From DASUPK01 sp963795665 (GTDB taxonomy: Bacteria; Actinomycetota; Thermoleophilia; Solirubrobacterales; 70-9): 64,000 bases of DNA. The notes beneath the pieces are model-generated. The model was not told the origin of the DNA and ran no database searches. It saw nothing but the letters and a program-made list of their open reading frames with translations. Both the position numbers and the translations under genes were made by a program. Positions 33,269 through 40,758 of the stretch are shown piece after piece (the first letter of the stretch is position 1; every line of letters starts with the position of its first letter). The DNA is taken from the NCBI GenBank assembly GCA_963795665.1, contig CAWCIP010000002.1:62001-126000 (forward strand). Direction: 5' to 3'.

Positions 33269-33589
33269 ATGGCTTCACTGACATCAGGAAAGATCAGGAT
33301 CCGTCTGAAGGCGTACGACCACGACGCCATAGACCGGGCTGCCCAGGAGATCGTCGGAACGGCCGAGCGGACCGGCGCGACCGTCGCCGGGCCGATCCCG
33401 CTGCCGACCGACAAGCACGTCTACTGCGTGATCCGCTCTCCCTTCAAGGACAAGGACTCGCGCGAGCACTTCGAGATCCGCACGCACAAGCGGCTGATCG
33501 ACATTCACCAGCCAACCCCGAAGACCGTCGACGAGCTGCAGCGGATGGAGACTCTCCCCGCGGGCGTCGACGTGGAGATCCGGTTGTGA
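33269..33589 (+). CDS. rpsJ: 30S ribosomal protein S10
   Basis: S10 (NusE) is part of the 30S head and of antitermination complexes. The 106-aa product contains KIRIRLKAYDHDAIDRAAQEIV and the family signature GPIPLPT..YCVIRSP, ending DVEIRL. The ATG at 33269 leads the ribosomal protein block, whose genes overlap or abut down to rplR. The stop overlaps the rplC GTG by 4 bases. Confidence 0.97.
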   Translation: MASLTSGKIRIRLKAYDHDAIDRAAQEIVGTAERTGATVAGPIPLPTDKHVYCVIRSPFKDKDSREHFEIRTHKRLIDIHQPTPKTVDELQRMETLPAGVDVEIRL

Positions 33590-34305
33590 GCGCGATCGTC
33601 GGCAAGAAGCTGGGCATGACCAAGGTCTTCCTGGAGGACGGCTCGGCGGTGCCGGTGACCGTGATCGAGGCGGCGCCTAACAAGGTGACGGCGATCCGCA
33701 AGGCCGACCGCGACGGCTACGACGCCGTCCAGCTCGCCGCGATCCCGGTGGCGGAGGACAGGCTCACCAAGGCCGAGGCTGGTCACCTGAAGAAGGCCGG
33801 GGCGTCCGGGATGCGCACGCTGGTCGAGTTCCGGGACGCCGAGGTATCTACGTCCAAGGAGGTTGCCGCCCCCGCAGCCGGCGGCGACCAAGAGGCTTCC
33901 GCTGACGAGGACGCCGCCGCGAAGGAGGCGGCTTCTGATGGCGAAGCCGGCCCGAAGATCGGCGACGAAGTCACGGTGACCAGCTTCGAGCCGGGCCAGC
34001 AGGTGAAGGTCTCGGCGGTCTCGATCGGCAAGGGCTTCCAGGGCACCATCAAGCGCCACAACTTCAGCCGGGGACCGGAGACACACGGCTCCCACAACGT
34101 CCGCGCCCCGGGTTCGGTCGGCGCCAGCGCCGATCCCGCCCGCGTCTTCAAGGGCATGCGCATGCCGGGCCAGATGGGCTCGCGCCGGGTGACCCAGCGC
34201 GGCGCCCATGTGGTCGAGGTCGATGCCGAGCGCAACCTGCTGCTGATCCGCGGCTCGGTGCCCGGCGGCAAGAACGCCACCGTGGAGGTGCGCAGCGATG
34301 GCTGA
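33586..34305 (+). CDS. rplC: 50S ribosomal protein L3 with internal acidic insertion
   Basis: L3 assembles early and sits close to the peptidyl-transferase centre. The start SAIVGKKLGMTKVFLEDGSAVPVTVIEA and the SIGKGFQGTIKRHNFSRGPETHGSHN loop are normal. Residues of about 88-118 are an extra Ala/Glu/Asp-rich insert (AAGGDQEASADEDAAAKEA), giving 239 aa instead of about 210. The DNA of this insert contains a GGCTTC/GAAGCC palindrome related to the nearby REP-like elements. GTG at 33586 overlaps rpsJ. It overlaps rplD by 8 bases. Confidence 0.96.
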   Translation: MSAIVGKKLGMTKVFLEDGSAVPVTVIEAAPNKVTAIRKADRDGYDAVQLAAIPVAEDRLTKAEAGHLKKAGASGMRTLVEFRDAEVSTSKEVAAPAAGGDQEASADEDAAAKEAASDGEAGPKIGDEVTVTSFEPGQQVKVSAVSIGKGFQGTIKRHNFSRGPETHGSHNVRAPGSVGASADPARVFKGMRMPGQMGSRRVTQRGAHVVEVDAERNLLLIRGSVPGGKNATVEVRSDG

Positions 34306-34954
34306 GGCACCAACAAAAGCGGCGGCCACAAAAACCGCCGCCGGACCTAAGGCAACTCAGCTCGGCAAGCAGGCCAAGGCCGACCTGCCGAAGGAGATCT
34401 TCAGCGAGCCGTTCCACGAGGCGCTCGTCTACGAGGCGGCCCGCGCCGACCTGGCCGCGCGCCGCCGGGGGACGCACTCCAGCCTGACCCGCGGCGAGGT
34501 GGCGATGACCACCGCCAAGGCATGGCGCCAGAAGGGCACCGGTCGCGCTCGCGCCGGCGCGCTCAGCGTGCCGCACCGCTACGGCGGCGGCGCGGCGTTC
34601 GGGCCCAAGCCACGGCACTACACGGTCAAGGTCAACCGCAAGGCGCGCCGGAAGGCGCTCCGCGCCGCCCTCACCGTCCACGCAGAGCGTGGCACGGTCG
34701 CCGTCCTGGACGGCTCGGGCTTCAGCGATCCCGCCACCAAGCAGGCTGCCACCGCCCTGCAGAAGTGGGGGGCCGATCTCCCGACGCTTGTCGTGATCTC
34801 GTCGGATGAGGACGCGGTCGCAAAGAGCTTTCGCAACATCGAGGGCGTCACCGTCGCGCAGGCCGGTGCCGCGGGCGTGGCCGACGTCATGGGGGCCACC
34901 TCACTGGTCATCACCGAGGCCGCACTGGACCAGCTGAAGGGCAGGGCTGTCTGA
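34298..34954 (+). CDS. rplD: 50S ribosomal protein L4
   Basis: L4 lines the exit tunnel and in some bacteria represses its operon. The 218-aa product has an Ala/Lys-rich leader of about 28 residues (EAPTKAAATKTAAGPKATQ) and then the family core: VYEAARADLAARRRGTHSSLTRGEV, RQKGTGRARAG and the tunnel loop with GGGAAFGPKPRHY. The leader carries an exact 26-bp repeat (34320-34345) also found in rplV. It starts inside rplC and its stop overlaps the rplW ATG by one base. Confidence 0.96.
   Translation: MAEAPTKAAATKTAAGPKATQLGKQAKADLPKEIFSEPFHEALVYEAARADLAARRRGTHSSLTRGEVAMTTAKAWRQKGTGRARAGALSVPHRYGGGAAFGPKPRHYTVKVNRKARRKALRAALTVHAERGTVAVLDGSGFSDPATKQAATALQKWGADLPTLVVISSDEDAVAKSFRNIEGVTVAQAGAAGVADVMGATSLVITEAALDQLKGRAV
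34320..34345 (+). repeat. 26-bp exact palindromic repeat, copy in rplD
   Basis: The 26 bases starting CGGCGGCCACAAAAACC are identical to 36637-36662 inside rplV. The unit is a hairpin, CGGCGG..CCGCCG, around an A-rich loop. In both genes it is read in the frame that gives AATKTAAG. Neighbouring bases differ, so the identity is confined to the repeat. Confidence 0.65.
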
Positions 34955-35250
34955 TGGACCCGCGCCAGGTGATCATCCGGCCCGTCGTCTCGGAGAAGAG
35001 CTATGCCCTGATGGCCGAGGGCAAGTACACGTTCCGGGTTCACGACCGGGCTCACAAGCTGCAGATCGCCCACGCGGTCGAGGAGATCTTCGACGTCCAC
35101 GTGCGCGCGGTGCGCACCTCCAAGGTGAAGTCCAAGCCGAAGCGGCGCGGGCTGCACTCGGGCCGCTCGCGCTCGTGGAAGAAGGCGGTTGTGCAGCTCG
35201 CGGCCGGCGAGCGGATCGAGCTGTTCGAGGGCGCGGCGGTGGAGGGCTAA
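34954..35250 (+). CDS. rplW: 50S ribosomal protein L23
   Basis: L23 sits at the tunnel exit and docks trigger factor and SRP. The 98-aa product begins DPRQVIIRPVVSEKSYALMAEGKYTF and contains the RTSKVKSKPKRRG basic loop. It starts on the last base of rplD's stop and ends 3 bases before rplB. Confidence 0.96.
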   Translation: MDPRQVIIRPVVSEKSYALMAEGKYTFRVHDRAHKLQIAHAVEEIFDVHVRAVRTSKVKSKPKRRGLHSGRSRSWKKAVVQLAAGERIELFEGAAVEG

Positions 35251-35253
35251 CCC

Positions 35254-36093
35254 ATGGCCAATCGCAAGACCAGACCGACGAGTCCCGGCCGGCGCTTCGG
35301 CACCTACCCCATCCGCGAGGAGCTCAGCGGGGCCGAGCCCGCCAAGGGGCTGACCAAGGGCAAGACGTCCTCGGGCGGCCGCAACTCCAAGGGCCGCGTC
35401 ACCGCGCGACATCGCGGCGGCGGCGCGAAGCGCCGCTACCGGCGCATCGACTTCAAGCGCACCAAGGACGGGATCCCGGCTCGCGTGGCATCCATCGAGT
35501 ACGACCCCAACCGCTCCGCGAGCATCGCGCTGCTCAACTACGCCGACGGCGAGAAGCGCTACATCCTCGCCCCGCAGGGCCTTCGCGTCGGCGCCGAGAT
35601 CGTCTCCGGCGAGGGCGCCGACATCGCCCCGGGGAACTCGCTGCCGCTGGCCCGGATTCCGACCGGCACCGTGGTGCACAACGTCGAGTTGATCCCCGGC
35701 CAGGGCGGGAAGCTCGGTCGCTCCGCGGGCACCGCGATCCAGGTGGTCGCGAAGGAGGGCGTGATGGTCAGCCTCCGCCTGCCCTCGTCCGAGGTCCGCA
35801 TGGTGCGGGGCGAGTGCCGCGCCACCGTCGGCACCATCTCGAACGCCGAGCACCAGAACGTGAAGATCGGCAAGGCCGGCCGCAACCGTCACAAGGGCAA
35901 GCGCCCGCAGACCCGTGGAGTCGCCATGAACCCCGTCGACCATCCGCACGGCGGCGGCGAGGCTCATCACACGCCCGGCGGCCACCCGGTCACCCCGTGG
36001 GGCAAGCCGACGCTCGGCTACCGAACTCGCAAGAAGGGCAAGCGCTCGGATGACCTGATCGTGCGCGGCCGCCGTCGAGGAAAGAGGAAGTAA
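35254..36093 (+). CDS. rplB: 50S ribosomal protein L2
   Basis: L2 is needed for subunit joining and peptidyl transfer. The 279-aa product has normal length; it contains SGGRNSKGRVTARHRGGGAKRRYR and the signature MNPVDHPHGGGE with its conserved histidine, ending RGRRRGKRK. ATG at 35254. The stop overlaps the rpsS ATG by one base. Confidence 0.97.
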   Translation: MANRKTRPTSPGRRFGTYPIREELSGAEPAKGLTKGKTSSGGRNSKGRVTARHRGGGAKRRYRRIDFKRTKDGIPARVASIEYDPNRSASIALLNYADGEKRYILAPQGLRVGAEIVSGEGADIAPGNSLPLARIPTGTVVHNVELIPGQGGKLGRSAGTAIQVVAKEGVMVSLRLPSSEVRMVRGECRATVGTISNAEHQNVKIGKAGRNRHKGKRPQTRGVAMNPVDHPHGGGEAHHTPGGHPVTPWGKPTLGYRTRKKGKRSDDLIVRGRRRGKRK

Positions 36094-36374
36094 TGGGACG
36101 TTCGACCAAGAAGGGCCCGTGGGCCGAGGAGCGGCTGATGAAGCGCGTTGCCGCCATGAACGAGTCGGGCCAGAAGCAGATGCTGAAGACCTGGTCGCGC
36201 CACTCGACGATCTTCCCCGAGATGGTCGGGCACACGATCGCCGTCCACGACGGCCGCAAGCACGTGCCGGTCTACATCTCGGAGTCGATGGTGGGACACA
36301 AGCTCGGGGAGTTCGCGCCGACCCGCACCTTCCGCGCCCACTCGGGCGCCGGGACGGCGAGCGAGAGGGAATAG
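36093..36374 (+). CDS. rpsS: 30S ribosomal protein S19
   Basis: 30S head protein, 93 aa: GRSTKKGPWAEERLMKRV, TWSRHSTIFPEMVGHTIAVHDGRKHVPVYI and GHKLGEFAPTRTFRAH are all family hallmarks. Coupled to rplB by a one-base overlap; rplV starts 4 bases after its stop. Confidence 0.97.
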   Translation: MGRSTKKGPWAEERLMKRVAAMNESGQKQMLKTWSRHSTIFPEMVGHTIAVHDGRKHVPVYISESMVGHKLGEFAPTRTFRAHSGAGTASERE

Positions 36375-36377
36375 CGC

Positions 36378-37010
36378 ATGGCTGACGAGAAGAACACAGA
36401 GAAGGATCAGGCGAAGAAGCCAGCGGCGAAGAAGCCCGCAGCGAAGCCGAAGGCCGCCGCGAAGCCGAAGGCTCCCGCCAAGAAGCCGGCTGCCAAGAAG
36501 CCGGCAGCCAAGAAGCCCGCTGCGAAGGACACCGCAACCAAGAAGCCGGCAGCGAAGAAGCCTGCCGCCAAGAAGGAGCCTGCCAAGACCGAGGCCAAGC
36601 CGAAGGCGAAGCCGAAGCCCAAGACCAGCACAAAGTCGGCGGCCACAAAAACCGCCGCCGGATCATCGGATCGCCCGGTCGTCAACGCCAGCGCCCGCTT
36701 CGTCCGCGTGGCGCCGCGCAAGGCCCGCCTGGTCGCCGACCAGGTCCGCGGCATGCCGCTGGAGGACGCCATCCCCCTGCTCCGCTTCTCGACGCGCAGC
36801 GCCGCCCAGGACATCCGGAAGCTGATCGAGTCGGCCGCGGCCAACGCGGAGACGAACCACGACCTGGTCGCGGACGACCTTCTGATCAAGGACATCCACG
36901 TCGACGAGGGACCCACGCTGCGCCGCTACCGGCCGCGGGCGCTGGGACGCGCGACGAGGATCAACAAGCGAACCAGCCACATCGCCGTGGCGCTGACGCC
37001 GGAGGACTAG
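36378..37010 (+). CDS. rplV: 50S ribosomal protein L22 with long Lys/Ala-rich N-terminal extension
   Basis: L22 reaches into the exit tunnel. The normal core (RPVVNASARFVRVAPRKARLVADQVRG to the end) occupies the last 115 residues. Residues 1-95 are an added tail built of AAKKPAAKKPA-type units, histone H1-like and very basic, with the 26-bp DNA repeat shared with rplD near its end. The protein is 210 aa against about 115 normally. The tail resembles nucleic-acid-binding tails and is opposite in charge to the S17 tail four genes downstream. Confidence 0.95.
   Translation: MADEKNTEKDQAKKPAAKKPAAKPKAAAKPKAPAKKPAAKKPAAKKPAAKDTATKKPAAKKPAAKKEPAKTEAKPKAKPKPKTSTKSAATKTAAGSSDRPVVNASARFVRVAPRKARLVADQVRGMPLEDAIPLLRFSTRSAAQDIRKLIESAAANAETNHDLVADDLLIKDIHVDEGPTLRRYRPRALGRATRINKRTSHIAVALTPED
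36637..36662 (+). repeat. 26-bp exact palindromic repeat, copy in rplV
   Basis: Identical in all 26 bases to 34320-34345 in rplD and read in the same frame, encoding AATKTAAG. It can form a hairpin of 6 G/C pairs with an A-rich loop. Confidence 0.65.
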
Positions 37011-37018
37011 AGGGCACG

Positions 37019-37684
37019 ATGGGACAGAAGATCCACCCAGAGGGATTCCGGGTCGGCTACATCCACGACTGGAAGTCGAATTGGTACAACGACCGCGAAT
37101 TCGCGGACTACCTCAACGAGGACCTGGAGATCCGCTCGCATATCGAGAACAAGCTCTCGCATGCGGGTCTCTCCAAGATCACGATCAAGAAGGGCTCCGG
37201 CGAGGTCGAGGTCGACATCTCAACCGCACGCCCCGGAATCGTGATCGGCAAGTCCGGGACGGAGGTCGACGCCCTCCGCCGCGAGCTCCACAAGCTCACC
37301 GGCAAGCCCGTCAAGGTCAACATCAAGGAGATCAAGCGGCCGGAGCTTGACGCCAAGCTGGTCGCGCAGTCGATCGCCGAGCAGCTCCAGAACCGCGTGG
37401 CCTTCCGCCGCGCGATGAAGCGCGCACTGACCTCCGCCATGCGCTCCGGCGCCAAGGGCGTGAAGGTTCAGGTCTCCGGACGGCTGGGCGGCGCCGAGAT
37501 GGCGCGAACCGAGGGCTACTCCGACGGCCGCGTGCCCCTGCACACCCTGCGCGCCGACATCGACTACGGCTTCATCGAGGCCAAGACGACGACCGGCAGG
37601 ATCGGCGTCAAGTGCTGGATCAACAAGGGCGAGGTCATGCCCGAGGGCTTCCGCTCCGAGCAAGCGGAGGACGGTGACCGCTGA
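37019..37684 (+). CDS. rpsC: 30S ribosomal protein S3
   Basis: Part of the mRNA entry channel, 221 aa. It begins GQKIHPEGFRVGYIHDWKSNWY; the KH domain includes RPGIVIGKSG, and the C-terminal domain has GRLGGAEMARTEGYSDGRVPLHTLRADIDYG. The ATG at 37019 lies 8 bases after rplV. Its stop overlaps the rplP ATG by one base. Confidence 0.97.
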   Translation: MGQKIHPEGFRVGYIHDWKSNWYNDREFADYLNEDLEIRSHIENKLSHAGLSKITIKKGSGEVEVDISTARPGIVIGKSGTEVDALRRELHKLTGKPVKVNIKEIKRPELDAKLVAQSIAEQLQNRVAFRRAMKRALTSAMRSGAKGVKVQVSGRLGGAEMARTEGYSDGRVPLHTLRADIDYGFIEAKTTTGRIGVKCWINKGEVMPEGFRSEQAEDGDR

Positions 37685-38109
37685 TGCTGATGCCGAAGCG
37701 GGTTCGCTACCGCAAGCAGATGCGTGGACGCCGCCGGGGCTACTCCAAGGGAGGAACCACGGTGGCCTTCGGCGAGTACGGCCTCAAGGCACTCGACCGG
37801 GGCTGGATCACCAACCGCCAGATCGAGGCTGCCCGAGTCGCGATGACGCGGAAGATCAAGCGCGGCGGCAAGGTCTGGATCAACGTCTTCCCGGACAAGC
37901 CCATCACCAAGAAGCCTCTCGAGACCCGGATGGGCTCGGGAAAGGGCAACCCCGAGGGCTGGGTCGCCGTCGTCAAGCCGGGCAAGGTGATGTTCGAGCT
38001 GGCCGGTGTCCCCGAGGACCTGGCGAAGGACGCGATGCGTCTCGCCGGGCACAAGCTTCCAATCCGCACCAAGTTCGTCCACCGCGAGGGGGCGGAGCAG
38101 CAATCGTGA
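37684..38109 (+). CDS. rplP: 50S ribosomal protein L16
   Basis: L16 contacts A-site tRNA. The 141-aa product begins MLMPKRVRYRKQMRGRRRGYSKGG and contains KPLETRMGSGKGNPEGWVAVV and LPIRTKFV, with normal length. One-base overlap with rpsC; 4-base overlap with rpmC (GTGA). Confidence 0.97.
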   Translation: MLMPKRVRYRKQMRGRRRGYSKGGTTVAFGEYGLKALDRGWITNRQIEAARVAMTRKIKRGGKVWINVFPDKPITKKPLETRMGSGKGNPEGWVAVVKPGKVMFELAGVPEDLAKDAMRLAGHKLPIRTKFVHREGAEQQS

Positions 38110-38318
38110 AGGCTTCCGAGGCGCACAACCTCAAGGACGACGAGCTGCTGGACCGCATCCGCCAGACGCGGGAGGAGCAGTTCGCGCTGCGCCTTCAGCA
38201 CTCCACCGGAGAGCTGGAGAACACGTCACGGATCACGGCGGTCCGCAAGGACGTCGCCCGGCTGCTGACCGTGGCGAAGGAACGCGGAATCGATCTCGAA
38301 CACGAGCTGAGGGCCTGA
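38106..38318 (+). CDS. rpmC: 50S ribosomal protein L29
   Basis: A 70-aa two-helix protein near the tunnel exit. KASEAHNLKDDELLDRIRQTREEQFALRLQHSTGELENTSRI is the family pattern. The GTG at 38106 overlaps the rplP stop. Its stop overlaps the rpsQ ATG by one base. Confidence 0.94.
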   Translation: MKASEAHNLKDDELLDRIRQTREEQFALRLQHSTGELENTSRITAVRKDVARLLTVAKERGIDLEHELRA

Positions 38319-38989
38319 TGGCAGACGAAGAGAAGAACGAAGAGCAGCAGAACGAAACCCCGGAAGAGACTCCGGCGGAGGAGCCGCAGGCCGAGGAGAC
38401 TCCGGCCGAGGAGACCCAGGCCGAGGAGACCCCTACCGAGGAGCCCCAGGCGGAGGAGACTCCGGCTGAGGAGGCCCCTGCCGAGGATGCTTCTTCTGAT
38501 GAGGCCCCCGCGGCCGAGGATGCGGGTCCGGCCGACGACGAGGGCCTCGATTGGAAGGCCCGGCGGCGCCTGGAGCGATCCCGGCGACCGGCCGAGCCGA
38601 GCCCTCAGCAGACCCCGGAGGAACGGGCCGCCGCGCGTGGCGAGGCCCGCAAGAAGGCGGCCGGCCGCCGCTCCTCCTACCGGGCGAAGCGCCGCACCAA
38701 GAGCGAAGCCGGCACGGGCACACCGCCCGCCGAGCGCCGCTCCGCCGGTCGCAAGACGAGGCAGGGCCGCGTGACCTCCAGCAAGCCGGACAAGACGATC
38801 ACGGTCGCGATCGAGGTCGCCCGGCGACACCCCCAGTACGAGAAGATCGTCCGCCGCTCGCGCACTCTGCACGCCCACGACGCCCGCAACGAGGCGGGGG
38901 AGGGCGACCTGGTCAAGGTCGTCGAGACGAGGCCGCTGTCGAGGACCAAGCGCTGGCGGCTGGTCGAGATCCTCGAGAAGGCGAAGTGA
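38318..38989 (+). CDS. rpsQ: 30S ribosomal protein S17 with long acidic N-terminal extension
   Basis: S17 binds 16S rRNA helices 7 and 11. The family core is only the last 85 residues or so: GRKTRQGRVTSSKPDKTITVAIEVARRHPQYEKIVRR and the LVKVVETRPLSRTKRWRLVEIL ending. Before it are about 75 residues of Glu/Pro/Thr/Ala repeats (ETPAEE, EEPQAEE units) and about 55 Arg-rich residues. At 223 aa it is about 2.5 times the usual size. The repeat units suggest expansion by slippage. The extension is open from an ATG at 38318 coupled to rpmC, so it appears to be translated. Confidence 0.94.
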   Translation: MADEEKNEEQQNETPEETPAEEPQAEETPAEETQAEETPTEEPQAEETPAEEAPAEDASSDEAPAAEDAGPADDEGLDWKARRRLERSRRPAEPSPQQTPEERAAARGEARKKAAGRRSSYRAKRRTKSEAGTGTPPAERRSAGRKTRQGRVTSSKPDKTITVAIEVARRHPQYEKIVRRSRTLHAHDARNEAGEGDLVKVVETRPLSRTKRWRLVEILEKAK

Positions 38990-38999
38990 GGTCGGCCGA

Positions 39000-39368
39000 G
39001 TGATCCAGCAGGAATCCAGGCTCAGAGTCGCCGACAACTCCGGCGCCCGCGAGATCCTCTGCATCCGCGTCAAGGGCGGTTCCGATCGCCGCTACGCGCG
39101 GATCGGCGACGTGATCACAGCGACCGTCAAGCAGGCGACCCCCCACGGCGGCGTCCGCAAGGGCGAGGTCGTCGAGGCGGTCGTGGTCCGGACTCGAAAG
39201 CAGCTCGGGCGCGGCGACGGCACCTACATCGCCTTCGATGAGAACGCGGCGGTGCTGATCGACACCACGGGAGCCCCCCGTGGAACGCGAATCTTCGGCC
39301 CGGTCGCCCGCGAGCTGCGCGACAGGAACTTCATGCGGATCGTCTCCCTGGCCCCGGAGGTCCTCTAG
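39000..39368 (+). CDS. rplN: 50S ribosomal protein L14
   Basis: A 122-aa intersubunit-bridge protein of standard length: IQQESRLRVADNSGAREILCIRVKGGS, RKGEVVEAVVVRTRK and FDENAAVLID..PRGTRIFGPVARELR. GTG at 39000 follows GAGGTCGGCC. rplX follows after 2 bases. Confidence 0.97.
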   Translation: MIQQESRLRVADNSGAREILCIRVKGGSDRRYARIGDVITATVKQATPHGGVRKGEVVEAVVVRTRKQLGRGDGTYIAFDENAAVLIDTTGAPRGTRIFGPVARELRDRNFMRIVSLAPEVL

Positions 39369-39370
39369 CG

Positions 39371-39706
39371 ATGGCCAAGATGCGAATTCGCACGGACGAC
39401 GACGTGATCGTGACCGGAGGCAAGGACCGCGGCAAGCGAGGCCGCGTGATCCGCACCAATCCGAAGAAGGGCTATGTCTTCGTCGAGGGCCTCAACATGA
39501 TCAAGCGCCACCAGCGGCCGCGCACGGTCAAGGACGCGCAGAAGGGCGGCGAGGTCGGCGGGATCATCGAGAGGGAGGGCCCGATCCACGTCTCCAACGT
39601 GATGCTGCTCGACAAGGAGGACAACAAGCCCACTCGGGTGAGGATCGAGCGCGCCGGCGGCCAGCGCAAGCGCATCGCCGCGAGGACCGGAAGGGACCTC
39701 GACTGA
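39371..39706 (+). CDS. rplX: 50S ribosomal protein L24
   Basis: Assembly initiator protein, 111 aa, with KOW motif IRTDDDVIVTGGKDRGKRGRVI and GLNMIKRHQRP. The last base of its stop is the first base of the rplE ATG. Confidence 0.96.
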   Translation: MAKMRIRTDDDVIVTGGKDRGKRGRVIRTNPKKGYVFVEGLNMIKRHQRPRTVKDAQKGGEVGGIIEREGPIHVSNVMLLDKEDNKPTRVRIERAGGQRKRIAARTGRDLD

Positions 39707-40749
39707 TGGAAGCCGCGACCGATCAGGCCAAGCAGGCGGCACCGCCGCCCCGGCTGCGCGATCAGTACGAGCAGGAGCTGAAGCCCGAGCTGACCAAGCG
39801 CTTCGGGTACTCCAGCCCGATGGCGGTGCCGACCCTCGAGAAGATCACCCTGAACATGGGGCTCGGCGAGGCGAAGCAGAACACGCAGATGCTCGAGGCC
39901 GCAACCGAGCAGCTCGCGACGATCGCCGGACAGGCGCCGAGCGTGCGCCGTGCGAAGAAGTCGGTCGCCAACTTCAAGGTCCGCGAGGGCATGCCCGTCG
40001 GTGTCGCCGTGACGCTGCGGCGCGCCCGCATGTGGGAGTTCCTCGACCGGCTCACCTCGATCGCCGTGCCGCGGATCCGCGACTTCCGCGGCCTCAACCC
40101 CCGCAGCTTCGACGGCCGCGGCAACTACTCGATGGGCATCCGCGAGCAGATCATCTTTCCGGAGATCGATTACGACTCGATCGACGAGGTCCGTGGCCTC
40201 GACGTGACGATCACCACCACCGCCCAGACCGACGAGGAGGCGTTCGCCCTGCTCGACGGGCTCGGGATGCCGTTCTCCCAGGAGGGTCGCCCCGGCCAGG
40301 AGGACGCCGAGGCCGAGGCCGAGGAGGAGCGTCGCAAGGAGGAGGCCCGCGAGCGGGCCGAGGCCGAGGCGGCCGCGCTCGAGCAGCTCAAGGAGGAGAA
40401 CCCCGAGGCCTACGCCAAGCCCGAGAAGCCCGAGGAGGGCGAGGAGGGCGAGGAGGGCGCCGAGCGCGCCGAGGGCGGAGAGGCAAGCCAAGGCCGAGGG
40501 CGACGGCGGCGACGACCGAAGAGACTTCAAGCGACAAGGAAGAGAGCTGATGGCGAAGACATCCCAAAGGGTCCGGCAGCGCCGCGATCCGAAGTTCAAG
40601 ACGCGCGGGTACCACCGCTGCCGCCGCTGCGGCAGGCCGCGGGCGTATTTCCGCAAGTTCGGCCTCTGCCGGATCTGCCTGCGCGAGGCCGCGCACAACG
40701 GCTACGTGCCCGGCATGACCAAGTCGAGCTGGTAGATGACGGTGACTAA
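39706..40749 (+). CDS. rplE: 50S ribosomal protein L5 with C-terminal extension whose frame overruns rpsN
   Basis: L5 binds 5S rRNA. The core, about residues 1-190, is intact: EKITLNMGLGEAKQNTQMLEAATEQLATIAGQAPSVRRAKKSVA and RGLNPRSFDGRGNYSMGI. It is followed by an acidic Glu/Ala/Lys tail. As sequenced the frame does not stop before rpsN but runs through all of it, and its codon pattern decays near 40480. Two +1 corrections (near 40480 and near 40520) would give a natural acidic end (..EGDGGDDEETSSDKEES) with a stop at 40548-40550. That stop would overlap the rpsN ATG by one base, as elsewhere in this operon. I think the true end is 40550. Confidence 0.85.
   Translation: MEAATDQAKQAAPPPRLRDQYEQELKPELTKRFGYSSPMAVPTLEKITLNMGLGEAKQNTQMLEAATEQLATIAGQAPSVRRAKKSVANFKVREGMPVGVAVTLRRARMWEFLDRLTSIAVPRIRDFRGLNPRSFDGRGNYSMGIREQIIFPEIDYDSIDEVRGLDVTITTTAQTDEEAFALLDGLGMPFSQEGRPGQEDAEAEAEEERRKEEARERAEAEAAALEQLKEENPEAYAKPEKPEEGEEGEEGAERAEGGEASQGRGRRRRRPKRLQATRKRADGEDIPKGPAAPRSEVQDARVPPLPPLRQAAGVFPQVRPLPDLPARGRAQRLRARHDQVELVDDGD
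40550..40735 (+). CDS. rpsN: 30S ribosomal protein S14, zinc-binding (type Z)
   Basis: A 61-aa short form with the zinc ribbon HRCRRCGRPRAYFRKFGLCRICLRE (two C-x-x-C pairs) and the KSSW end. The ATG at 40550 is within a TGATG stop/start if the rplE frame is corrected. It is located normally between rplE and rpsH. Confidence 0.96.
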   Translation: MAKTSQRVRQRRDPKFKTRGYHRCRRCGRPRAYFRKFGLCRICLREAAHNGYVPGMTKSSW

Positions 40750-40758
40750 GACCACATC

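Noticed and set aside
36440..36620. Lys/Ala repeat DNA in rplV considered as a CRISPR or satellite array
   Set aside because: Units are short, degenerate and codon-phased without spacers; they are coding repeats.
34618..36666. 682-codon minus-strand frame across rplD-rplV
   Set aside because: Pure shadow of several ribosomal protein genes.
38340..38520. GAG/CCG repeat tract in rpsQ considered as a minisatellite
   Set aside because: It is in frame with the conserved S17 core and encodes Glu/Pro units; it is treated as a protein tail.
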